This document shows, one piece after another, positions 8,071-15,635 of a stretch of 16,748 bases of DNA (position 1 is the first letter of the stretch; every line of letters begins with the position of its first letter). Both the position numbers and the translations under genes were made by a program. Below the pieces are notes generated by a model. That model did no database searches. It saw only the letters and a list, made by a program, of their open reading frames with translations, and was not told the origin of the DNA. The stretch comes from CAZUCD01 sp964618855 (GTDB lineage: Bacteria > Sumerlaeota > Sumerlaeia > SLMS01 > JANRJK01): assembly GCA_964618855.1 (NCBI GenBank), contig CAZUCD010000077.1:1-16748 (forward strand), given 5' to 3'.

Positions 8071-10953
8071 CTAGTCCCGGGGCCTGCCGGATTCGAGCGG
8101 GGCCTCGATGATCGGCGCGCCCCCGTCGTCGTTCGTCAGCACCAACTTGCCGGCAAGTTTGGCGCGCGAGGCGAAGTCGGGAGCCTCGCCCCCAAACTTG
8201 GCCGTCACCCCGACGGATGCGCCCGGGTAGAGGAGGATCGACTCCGAATCGCCCGACTGCACCTTGCCCTCGAGGGGATTGCGCAGGATGCGGTCGATGG
8301 TCACCGTCGCGGTCGCGGCCGGGTGGGACCACTCATCCGCATAGGCCGGCGCCACGCGAACGAGGATCTGGTCCGCGCCCGGCGGGAGCGTGGCCTCGAA
8401 CTCCTCCTCGCGCGTTCCCATGGCGCTACCGGCGAGGCGCTTGCCCCGGCCGTCCTCGATCTCGAGGGCCACGTCCGTGAAGCTGGCGTAGGCGTCCTCG
8501 GGAAAGACGACGCGGACGCGAACGGCGCGCGTCTCGGGGCCGACGCCCGCCATGTGGGTCCATGTGTCGCCGCCGTCCTCGCCACCGAACTCGGCCTCCT
8601 CCACGAGGCGGATCGAGTCCAGCCTCGCGGACGCGCGCGCGGTGATCGGGCGCTCCGACATGTTCGTGGCGCGGAATGCGAAGGAGGCCCCCTTCTGCGG
8701 CGCCCGCGCGGCCGTGGCCGAGGCGGGCGTGAGCGCCACCGCGCCCAGCCGAGCCGTCAGGGTGTACTCGCCGGACTGATCCCCGGTGCGCTCCATCACG
8801 GGCAGCTCGACCACGCCGGGCTCGATGCCGGAACTCCAGGTCCACTCGGCCCTGATGGCGGTGGACTCCTTCGGCAGGGAGAGCCCCCGGGCGGAAATCG
8901 CGCGGCCATCGTGGGCGAAGAGGCTCGGCACGTGGACAGAGTACGCACGCGGCGATGGCGCCTCCAACGCAAACGACACGGAGGGCGCCCAAGGTGGAAC
9001 ATAGAGGAAATGCCGCGACGGGCGCATGGAGTCCTCCGCGCGGCGGGCCGGCCACCGCACCTCGAATGCGGGGTCGAAACGGTCGGCAATCACGACCGAC
9101 GTGCGCAGGGTGGCCTCCGGCGCGACATCCCCCGGGGTGCCCTCCTCGCGCAGCTCGACGTCGCCGACGTGCAAGCCGGGTTGCGAGATGGCCCCGGCGT
9201 CATACTCGAGCGTGACGGTCGCGGACTGGCCGGCGCGCAGGTAGATGCTCTCCTGCACGGGCTTGATCCATGGGGAGCGCGACGCGACGAAGTACCGCCG
9301 GTGAAACCCGTCGGTGACCTCGCGCGGCGTGTCCGAGGGGAACTTGGCCGTCAGCGTGAACTTCTGCGGTTCGGAGGGCGGCGCGATTCCGCGAACAAAG
9401 GCAGCGGGAAAGCTTCCCGCGCCCATGGGGGAGGGCGTGGCCACGTCGATTGCGGAGGGGTCATCCTCGCGCTGGCGCGGGAGGAGCGCGGCGAGGGCTG
9501 CGCCCGCCTTCGGCAGGTCCGGCAGGCCCGCTCCCGCATCGAGCGGGGTCGTGCCCTCGGGCAGGGCCGCGGAGGTCACAAGCGCGCGCCTGATCGTGTC
9601 GCGCGTCGGCGCCTCGCCCTCCTCACCGAGCGCCAGGCTCGCCAGCCGGGCGCAGAGGCCCGAGGCATACGGGGCGGCCATCGACGTGCCGAAGTAGAGG
9701 TCGTTACCCTTCACCCAGGCCGGGACGGAGGACGCCGCGACGCCGGGGGTCACGATGTCAGGCTTGGGGACCTCTCCCCCACGGCTGGAAAAGGTAGCCA
9801 TGGCCACGTGCGGGAGCTTCGTCCCGCGCGTGTCGCGCATGGTCTCCCGCGGCAGCACGGCACCAATGGCGAGTGCGCTGGGCGCGGCCGCCGGCGTCCC
9901 GACGGTCGAGAGGCCGGGGCCTTCGTTGCCCGCGGAGATGCAGGCGACCAGCCGCGGGTTGTCGCGAAGAATCTGCTCCACAGCGCGGTCTATCGAGGAG
10001 TCGCCCTCCTTCTCCGCGTTGAGGCCATAGCTCACGTTGATGATCACGGGGACGTCGTGGGTTCGGGCGTACTCCGCGGCATACTCGAAGGCGCGGACCA
10101 TGGAACCCGAGGATGTTGGCGAGCGCCAACCGCGCCCGTTGCCGATCTTCAGGCTGATGACCTTCGCGCCCGGGGCGACGCCGTTGAAGCCGGGCTCCCC
10201 GCCGAGTTCGTGGCCCGCGGCGATGCCAGCCACGTGCGTGCCGTGCGCTCCGCTGTCGAAGTGCAGGGAGATCCTGCGCTCCTCCGGGATGATGTTGACG
10301 GCCAGGGAGGTGACGCCCCCATCGCGCGCGCCGGCGCGCCGCATCCGGATGTGGTCCTGCCGCACGCCATAGTCGAACAGCACGGGCTCGCCCTCCAGCG
10401 ATCCATCGCCGTCGGAGTCGAAGATCGCCGCGTACCGCCGCTCGCCATCCTGCTCCGTGGCGAAGACCAGGATCGGGAACTGAGACTCGCGGCGCCCGTC
10501 GCCATCGAAGTCGCCCGCATCGCTGTCCTGGAATGCCGACTCGTCGAGCACCGCGCCGAGAAGCACGGACGCCGGCGCGAAACCCTCGCCGGTGGGAAGT
10601 GCCACCGTGATGGCGACGCCCTTCGAGCCGCGAATCACGACTGTGCCCTTCCTCGGGCCGGGTTCCGCGCGCGAAAGGCGGAGGTCTCCCTCACCGGAGA
10701 AGTCACGCGCATCGACCACCTTGACCTCGCCGTCGGGCGTCTCGCGCAGGCCTGGGGCGTTCATCTCGACCCCGGTGTCGAGCACGGCGATCACGACGCC
10801 GCGCCCATCGGCCTCCGGGTGATCGTCGGCGAACCGGTCGACTCCGCAGGCCCCGAGCGAGAGCGGCGTCCATGGCGGCGCCTCCGCGCGCAAGGGCAAC
10901 GCGGGGGTTAGGGCTAACGCCAAGGCGAGGGCCGGGAGCTGTGTGGTTCGCAT
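8071..10953 (-). CDS. Exported subtilisin-like serine protease, tripeptidyl-peptidase-II-like
   Basis: 960 residues from ATG 10953. The frame is open to 11034, but those extra codons come from a tandem heptamer array, and the Sec signal peptide starts at this ATG (MRTTQLPALALALALTPAL). The S8 triad is complete: Asp59 in VLDTGVE, His237 in AHGTHVAG, Ser424 in GTSMAAP, plus oxyanion Asn343 in SAGNEGP. Subtilisins have about 30 residues between Asp and His; here there are about 178, a layout known from tripeptidyl peptidase II. The insert carries two acidic calcium-loop-like motifs (DFDGDGRRE about 148-156; DSDGDG about 179-184). After the protease domain, about 500 residues are beta-rich, and the stretch with SPWIKPVQE and GLHVGDVELRE recalls the TPP-II central domain. 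It is probably periplasmic or secreted; the substrate is unknown. No good Shine-Dalgarno is seen. The kinase gene follows 75 bases downstream on the same strand. Confidence 0.93.
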   Translation of the reverse strand: MRTTQLPALALALALTPALPLRAEAPPWTPLSLGACGVDRFADDHPEADGRGVVIAVLDTGVEMNAPGLRETPDGEVKVVDARDFSGEGDLRLSRAEPGPRKGTVVIRGSKGVAITVALPTGEGFAPASVLLGAVLDESAFQDSDAGDFDGDGRRESQFPILVFATEQDGERRYAAIFDSDGDGSLEGEPVLFDYGVRQDHIRMRRAGARDGGVTSLAVNIIPEERRISLHFDSGAHGTHVAGIAAGHELGGEPGFNGVAPGAKVISLKIGNGRGWRSPTSSGSMVRAFEYAAEYARTHDVPVIINVSYGLNAEKEGDSSIDRAVEQILRDNPRLVACISAGNEGPGLSTVGTPAAAPSALAIGAVLPRETMRDTRGTKLPHVAMATFSSRGGEVPKPDIVTPGVAASSVPAWVKGNDLYFGTSMAAPYASGLCARLASLALGEEGEAPTRDTIRRALVTSAALPEGTTPLDAGAGLPDLPKAGAALAALLPRQREDDPSAIDVATPSPMGAGSFPAAFVRGIAPPSEPQKFTLTAKFPSDTPREVTDGFHRRYFVASRSPWIKPVQESIYLRAGQSATVTLEYDAGAISQPGLHVGDVELREEGTPGDVAPEATLRTSVVIADRFDPAFEVRWPARRAEDSMRPSRHFLYVPPWAPSVSFALEAPSPRAYSVHVPSLFAHDGRAISARGLSLPKESTAIRAEWTWSSGIEPGVVELPVMERTGDQSGEYTLTARLGAVALTPASATAARAPQKGASFAFRATNMSERPITARASARLDSIRLVEEAEFGGEDGGDTWTHMAGVGPETRAVRVRVVFPEDAYASFTDVALEIEDGRGKRLAGSAMGTREEEFEATLPPGADQILVRVAPAYADEWSHPAATATVTIDRILRNPLEGKVQSGDSESILLYPGASVGVTAKFGGEAPDFASRAKLAGKLVLTNDDGGAPIIEAPLESGRPRD

Positions 10954-11144
10954 GGGTGATGGAATGTCATGCACCGGAGGGGGGAGGGTAGAAAGTCGAA
11001 AGTCGAAAGTTGAAAGTCGAAAGTTGAAAGTCACAAGTCGAGAGGTGAAAGGTCGGGAAGGCAGATGGTCGAGTTGTCGCCAGACAAACCACGAACCCCG
11101 ATTCCCGATTTACGCGCGGGGGTGCGGGGCGCTTCAAGGTTCAC
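10954..11144. other. Divergent spacer between subtilase and membrane protein genes
   Basis: This 191-base spacer must contain the promoters of both flanking genes. It is dominated by the heptamer array at 10991-11053. Outside the array I see a G-rich block (about 10979-10988) but no convincing sigma-70 boxes. Confidence 0.45.
10991..11053. repeat. Heptanucleotide tandem array (GAAAGTY)
   Basis: Nine consecutive seven-base units fill exactly 63 bases: GAAAGTC, GAAAGTC, GAAAGTT, GAAAGTC, GAAAGTT, GAAAGTC, then the degenerate ACAAGTC, GAGAGGT and GAAAGGT. The phase never slips. The array sits between divergent genes and opens a spurious N-terminal extension of the subtilase frame. A second seven-base-phased array with a GAAAC core lies at 14034-14061. 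Confidence 0.9.
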
Positions 11145-12857
11145 ATGTCGAGGGAACGCTCCCTGTTGGCGCTAGGCCTGGCGATGGCGCCGGTCGCGAT
11201 CCTTTGCCAGGGGCACCGCTTCGGCGTGGGCAACCATGAGATCGTGGTGGCCTTCGCCCGTCGATTGAATGACCCGTCGTTCCTCGCGGGGGATTGGATG
11301 CTGGGGACAGCGGTGCCCCATCCTCTGTCGACGGGCCTGCTCGCGGTGCTGATGCGCGTGATGAGCGCGCCAGCCGCATTGCTCCTGTTCCAGATCGCGA
11401 CGCGCATCCTGCTGATGACGGGCGTGGCGAGGTTCGTCCTCGCGCTCGCACCCCGGTCCGGCCCCGTTGCTGCGCTTTTGGCGATGCTGTTCGTCATACG
11501 GGAGCCGCGCCTGGACATCGGCGGGCACTACCTGCACAGCGGGAGTTGGGAGGCTGCCCACCTGGGGATGGCGCTGGCGGTGTGGTCGCTCGCCCTCGGA
11601 GTCGAGTGGCTCGACCGCTCGAGCGCGGAGGATCGGCGGCGGGGCGCCGGACTCGCGGGTCTCGGCGTGGGCCTTGCCATCCTTGGGCACCTTTTCGTGG
11701 CGCTTCCAGTGGCGGGAGCCATCGGCCTGGCGGCATTGGCGAGGCGGCGGCCACTGCGGGAGATGGTCGTCTTCTGCGGGATGGCGGGCATTTGCGGCGC
11801 GGGGGCGCTGATTCCCGCGGCGGCGGGTTTCCTGCTGCCCGGGGCGGGGGCGCTGGGACCGAGGGAGACGATCGCGCTGCTCCAGTGGCGTCATCCACAC
11901 CATCACATGCCGTGGACGTGGCCGCGAGCGCACATGGCGCAGGGCGCGCTGGCCTTCGCGGCGGCGGCGGTGATCGCAATGCGCGTGCGTGCGCTGACCC
12001 TGGCCGTCCTCTCCGGGGTGGTGGCGGTTTCCTGTGTCGCGTTCTGGATTGCGGGAAAGGCGCTCGTCACTCCGGTGATCGCGTTCTTCCAGCCGTTCCG
12101 CCAGATGTCGCTGTTCTACGTCGTGCTGGCGGCCTGTGGAGGCGTTCTGCTGGAACGTGGCCTGGACCGCACCGACTGGAAGAGGTTGCTGGGCGCGGGA
12201 GTGTGGTCCGGGGCGGCCTGGTTCTTCCGCACCTCCCCCGTGCCGGCGGCGCTGGCGGGGCTCGCGATGGATCCGCGCCCCGCGTGCGGCACGGAAGGCG
12301 ATCCTGTGCCGGAGCGCCGGTGGCTGCACGGCGCCGCGTGGATTGGGTGCGCGCTTTCGCTGGTGGGGATCGCTGCGCTCCAGTGGAGCCCCGCGGCGCG
12401 CGAATTCGCGAACACGCGGCACGGCAACCATTGGCTCGTCTCCTATGATCCGATGCCGGCGGCCCGGCGCGAACTCGCCGGCTGGATCCGCGCCAACACT
12501 TCCCCGCACGCGCTCTTTGCCATACCGCCGGACCTCGACCGCTTCCGGCTGATCGAGGAACGCGCCATCGTCCTCGACATCAAGAACTTCCCCCACCGGG
12601 GCGAGGACCTGGCTGAGTGGATGCGGCGCTACCAGTTCCAGATGAACGAGCCTTCGACGCTGGCGCTGGACTGGCGCCCGATGAGGAAGACGCGCTTCGC
12701 CCCGCGCGCCGGCTGGGTGATGGCGCCGATGCCGGACTACGCGGTCGTCAAGTGCGCCGAGTTCGATCCGGCCAGCAATCCGGGGCGCCTCGTCTTCATC
12801 TCCGACTCCTACGCCGTGATCTCGTTCAGGGCGGACGAAACGCTTCCCGCGATGTAG
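11145..12857 (+). CDS. Multi-pass membrane protein, DUF6798 / GT-C-like
   Basis: 570 residues from ATG 11145 (weak AAGG six bases upstream). Hydrophobic segments at about 5-22, 61-83, 85-101, 107-118, 138-153, 168-198, 208-232, 264-302, 320-336 and 397-412 suggest ten or so membrane spans. An extramembrane C-terminal domain runs from about 420 to 570. An early loop DPSFLAGDWM, an internal WRHPHHHMPWTW (248-259) and the C-terminal pattern WIRANTSPHALFAIPP ... EERAIVLDIKNFP match what I recall of DUF6798 membrane proteins, which look like GT-C-fold glycosyltransferase relatives. Neither a substrate nor catalytic activity is established for this group, so any role in cell-surface glycan or lipid chemistry is inference. 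The gene stands alone on its strand. Its last 49 bases overlap the 3' end of the convergent aminotransferase gene, which removes space for a terminator. Confidence 0.85.
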   Translation: MSRERSLLALGLAMAPVAILCQGHRFGVGNHEIVVAFARRLNDPSFLAGDWMLGTAVPHPLSTGLLAVLMRVMSAPAALLLFQIATRILLMTGVARFVLALAPRSGPVAALLAMLFVIREPRLDIGGHYLHSGSWEAAHLGMALAVWSLALGVEWLDRSSAEDRRRGAGLAGLGVGLAILGHLFVALPVAGAIGLAALARRRPLREMVVFCGMAGICGAGALIPAAAGFLLPGAGALGPRETIALLQWRHPHHHMPWTWPRAHMAQGALAFAAAAVIAMRVRALTLAVLSGVVAVSCVAFWIAGKALVTPVIAFFQPFRQMSLFYVVLAACGGVLLERGLDRTDWKRLLGAGVWSGAAWFFRTSPVPAALAGLAMDPRPACGTEGDPVPERRWLHGAAWIGCALSLVGIAALQWSPAAREFANTRHGNHWLVSYDPMPAARRELAGWIRANTSPHALFAIPPDLDRFRLIEERAIVLDIKNFPHRGEDLAEWMRRYQFQMNEPSTLALDWRPMRKTRFAPRAGWVMAPMPDYAVVKCAEFDPASNPGRLVFISDSYAVISFRADETLPAM

Positions 12858-14008
12858 TCGACCTCCTCCGCCGTAAAGTCGGGCGCGAGGGGCAGGGTGA
12901 CGAGCCTGCGCTCGATGCGGCGGGTCACGGCGAGGTCGCCACGCGACCGGTCGAAGAGCTGGCGCGAGTGCGAGAATGAATCCAGCGGCGGATAGTGGAC
13001 GCTGGTCTGGACGCCCCGGTCCGCGAGGGCGGCCCGAAAGGCGTCGCGCGAAAGCGCCTCGGGCAGGAGCGCCACGAGGAGGTGCGCCACCGGGAGGTCC
13101 CCCGCCGGGCGCGCTGGTTCATCGTGGAACGGGAAGGACAGGCGCTGCGAAATTCTGCCGCGGAGCGCGGCGACGATGGAGGCCGCCACCTCGCGACGGC
13201 GCCGATTGGCATCCTCAAGCCTGCCCAGTTGGACCCGTCCGATGGCGGCCCGTACCTCGTCCATGCGCAGGTTGTCCCCGGCAAGCTCGACGTCGTAGCC
13301 CGCCGCATGGCCGCGCTCCCGATCCCAGGTCATCGTCGTCATGCCATGGCTGCGGAGCAGGCGCATCTTCGTCGCGACACGGTCGTCCTCCGCGACGGCC
13401 ATCCCGCCCTCCCCCGTCGTCATGTTCTTGTTCGGGAAGAACGAAAAAGTTCCGACTCGTCCAAAGGTTCCGACCATGCGTCCGGCGCTGCGGCCGAGGA
13501 GCCCGTGGCACGCGTCCTCCACGAGGACGATGTTCCGGTCCGCGCAGAACTGCGCCAGCGCGGCCATGTCCGGCGCCCAGCCCCCATAGGGCATCGAGAC
13601 GAAGGCGCGGATGTGCGGTTCGCGGCGGAGGGCCGCCTCCAGTTCCCCCACGCCCGATGTCAGGTCGCCTTCGCTGTGCACGTCCACGAGGACGGGCTTG
13701 AGCCCGAGCCTGAGCGCGACGTTCAACGCCGCGACGAATGTGAGCGCGGGGATTGCGATGGCGTCCCCCTTGCGGAGCCCTGCGGCCTCGTACGCGACCC
13801 GCAGCGCGGCCGTGCCGTTCGAGAGCGCCACGGCATGCCTGATCCCGAGCGCCGATGCGAACTCGCGCTCGAAGGCGGCGACTTCCTCCCCCATGGAGAG
13901 CCACTTGCCGCGCACGACACGGGCCGCGGCCTCCGCTTCCTCCTCTCCGAGCGTGGTGCGGGTCAGCGGTATGCGCCAGCGTGGAGGGCCTGGGTTTGGC
14001 GAGGTCAT
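12809..14008 (-). CDS. DegT/DnrJ/EryC1/StrS family PLP-dependent aminotransferase
   Basis: 399 residues, a normal length for the family. Type-I PLP landmarks are in order: SNGTAAL (63-69), PALTFVA (87-93), EDACHG with the pyridine-nitrogen Asp165 (164-169), and the Schiff-base lysine 194 in FSFFPNKN followed by GEGGM. DNLRMDEVRAAIG is the usual dimer/substrate segment, and VHYPPL appears near the C-terminus as in nucleotide-sugar aminotransferases. These enzymes transfer an amino group, usually from glutamate, to keto-sugars for surface polysaccharide, lipid A or antibiotic sugars. Which sugar is used here cannot be told, and no sugar-pathway genes are adjacent. The ATG at 14008 has no Shine-Dalgarno; the sequence before it is pyrimidine-rich. 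The N-terminus (RWRIPLTRTTLGEEE) aligns with the usual family start. The 3' end overlaps the membrane protein gene by 49 bases. Confidence 0.95.
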   Translation of the reverse strand: MTSPNPGPPRWRIPLTRTTLGEEEAEAAARVVRGKWLSMGEEVAAFEREFASALGIRHAVALSNGTAALRVAYEAAGLRKGDAIAIPALTFVAALNVALRLGLKPVLVDVHSEGDLTSGVGELEAALRREPHIRAFVSMPYGGWAPDMAALAQFCADRNIVLVEDACHGLLGRSAGRMVGTFGRVGTFSFFPNKNMTTGEGGMAVAEDDRVATKMRLLRSHGMTTMTWDRERGHAAGYDVELAGDNLRMDEVRAAIGRVQLGRLEDANRRRREVAASIVAALRGRISQRLSFPFHDEPARPAGDLPVAHLLVALLPEALSRDAFRAALADRGVQTSVHYPPLDSFSHSRQLFDRSRGDLAVTRRIERRLVTLPLAPDFTAEEVDYIAGSVSSALNEITA

Positions 14009-14277
14009 GAGGGAGGTTGGAGGGGCTGGTCCATGGTTTCGGGTTTCACGTTACGGGTTTCGGGGAGGATGTCCTGTGACCCGGGTCCTGGGGATTGGTT
14101 CCAGGCTTCGGAAAGGACCGGAAGCCTGAAGCCCGCAAGCCCGGTAACGCATCGTCCCGGCGCCCTACACTTGGTGGAATCGAACTTTCTTGGGGCGGCG
14201 CGCCATCTCTCCCCCGCCTCCGATCGCCGGGACCCAGAATCCACCGATCGACATCCGAAAACTGGCCGAACGGACCA
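14009..14277. other. Intergenic region between lipoprotein and aminotransferase genes
   Basis: This is a 269-base gap between two minus-strand genes. It contains seven-base direct repeats at 14034-14061 and 14111-14142, and a seven-pair inverted repeat (AGGCTTC 14103-14109 / GAAGCCT 14121-14127). No T run follows the stem, so a factor-independent terminator is not supported. I see no small gene; the short open frames here are products of the repeats. Confidence 0.5.
14034..14061. repeat. Second heptamer array (GGGTTTC / GAAACCC)
   Basis: Four seven-base units in phase on the plus strand: TGGTTTC, GGGTTTC, ACGTTAC, GGGTTTC. Read on the minus strand they become GAAACCC, GTAACGT, GAAACCC, GAAACCA. 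Farther along, GAAGCCT, GAAGCCC and an eight-base GCAAGCCC follow one another at 14121-14142. The seven-base period and GAAA-type core resemble the array at 10991-11053. Confidence 0.7.
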
Positions 14278-15543
14278 CTAGTTCGGGCCGCGGGGACGTC
14301 CGCCGCCCTGCCCGCCGCCGGGGCGACCTCCCTGGCCACCCTGTCCCGGCGGGCGGCTGCCGGGTGGACGGCCTCCCTGCTGGCCGCCGGTTGGCGCGCG
14401 CCCTGAGGCATTGGGCGGCGGGGGCGCGGAGGTCTCCGCCTTGATCTCGTCGATGTTCGGAACCGCGATGTCCGTCTTCCCGACCGGGAGCGTGACCTTG
14501 GGGAGCTCGTACGAGGAGAGCGACTCCGGCGTCAGGGCGGAGCCTCCCGTGATGGAGTATGAGTAGTTGAATCCCGCGGCGAGGCGTGCGCTGCCGAGCT
14601 GTGCGACGGGCCCCACTGCGGCGGCGTCACGGGCGCGCGTCGCCGAGGATGCAGGAGCCTCCTGCCCCCCGGATTTCGGAATCACCGCCACGGCGTACAG
14701 TCCCTCCATGAGTTGCAGCGCCTCTCCCGGCCCGATCCCCCAGGACTGGTAGGCGTCGAGGTCGAGCTTCCACGAGGTTGGCCCACTGAAGATCACGGTG
14801 GCGGGGGTGCTCGAATTGTTGAGCACCTGAATCTGGGCGAGCCCGGAATCAACGCGTCCGAGGTTCTTGGGGAGGGGCAGGTCCAGGAAAGCGCCGGATT
14901 CCTCTATGGCGGCGACCTGGGCGTCGAGTTCGGCCTCGGTGCGTGCGGTTTCGGGTGAGACGAACCTTCCCTTGGATTCGACTTTGCCGGCGGCGGTCAT
15001 TCGCTGCGCGTAGAGGCGTGCGCGCTCCTCCGGCGTGACCCACTTGCCGTCATAGGAGACCATGCCCTTGCCTGCCATTTCACGGCGCTCGGCTTCGGCG
15101 GCCGGCATGACTTCGCCGTTGTGGACGGCGAGCCCATGCTCCGCGGGGTCGACCCACTTTCCCTTCCACAGGACGCGTCCGGCCGCGGTCTCGCGCTCGG
15201 CCACCGATCCCGCGAGCTCCTCCAGGTCAAAGGAGAGGCGGTTGCGCTTGAAGGTGTAGAGCTGGACCACCTGCGGGAGGGGCCGGCGGTAGCCGTCCTT
15301 TTCGACCGTGACGAAGATGGCGTCCCCGTACCGCCCCCAGTGGCTCATGGGGGTGGAGCGTGGCTTGTCCTTGGATTGCGCGTCGAACGCCCTCGGCGGC
15401 CAATCACGGAAGGGTTCATTCCCATCGGGGGACCAGAGGACGCGGGCCCCGGGCGGATTCGACTTCACCGACAGCGTGGTGCATCCGGCGAGTGACGCCG
15501 CCAGCATGGCCACGAGGATGGCTCTTGGGATGCGAAAGTGCAT
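14278..15543 (-). CDS. Lipoprotein with PEGA-like domain and GKWVxPEE repeats
   Basis: 421 residues from ATG 15543, chosen because a lipoprotein signal peptide begins there (MHFRIPRAILVAMLAASLAGC, lipobox LAGC, lipidated Cys21). The frame is open a further 77 codons upstream, but these are Arg/Pro-rich. No clear Shine-Dalgarno is seen. Residues about 22-110 look like a PEGA domain (LSVKSNPPGARVLW ... FVTVEKDGYRRP). Four short repeats follow, each with G-x5-G-x-x-V/M-x-P: 122 (KGKWVDPAE), 137 (HNGEVMPAAE), 160 (DGKWVTPEE) and 186 (KGRFVSPET). A strand-rich domain spans about 230-360. The last 40 residues are a Gly/Pro/Arg/Gln low-complexity tail with many GGRP-like steps. It should sit in an envelope membrane; its function is unknown, and binding to the cell wall or nucleic acid via the basic tail is only speculation. 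Confidence 0.88.
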   Translation of the reverse strand: MHFRIPRAILVAMLAASLAGCTTLSVKSNPPGARVLWSPDGNEPFRDWPPRAFDAQSKDKPRSTPMSHWGRYGDAIFVTVEKDGYRRPLPQVVQLYTFKRNRLSFDLEELAGSVAERETAAGRVLWKGKWVDPAEHGLAVHNGEVMPAAEAERREMAGKGMVSYDGKWVTPEERARLYAQRMTAAGKVESKGRFVSPETARTEAELDAQVAAIEESGAFLDLPLPKNLGRVDSGLAQIQVLNNSSTPATVIFSGPTSWKLDLDAYQSWGIGPGEALQLMEGLYAVAVIPKSGGQEAPASSATRARDAAAVGPVAQLGSARLAAGFNYSYSITGGSALTPESLSSYELPKVTLPVGKTDIAVPNIDEIKAETSAPPPPNASGRAPTGGQQGGRPPGSRPPGQGGQGGRPGGGQGGGRPRGPN

Positions 15544-15635
15544 GTCGGGCTTGTGTCTCGTGCGTGGAGTGGGGGGCACGGGAGACCCGGTCCCTGAAGC
15601 GATGCGCCCGGCGCCCGCGACCACGGACTCCCCTG

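Noticed and set aside
8323..10911. 862-residue open frame on the plus strand
   Set aside because: It is antisense to the subtilase with its complete catalytic triad, and its composition (Arg, Gly, His, Asp) is typical of the reverse strand of a high-G+C gene.
10954..11034. N-terminal extension of the subtilase beginning MTFNFRLSTFDF
   Set aside because: It is the translation of the heptamer array; the signal peptide starts at ATG 10953.
14103..14127. Terminator after the lipoprotein gene
   Set aside because: The seven-pair stem has no T run on the minus strand and is explained by the overlapping direct repeats.
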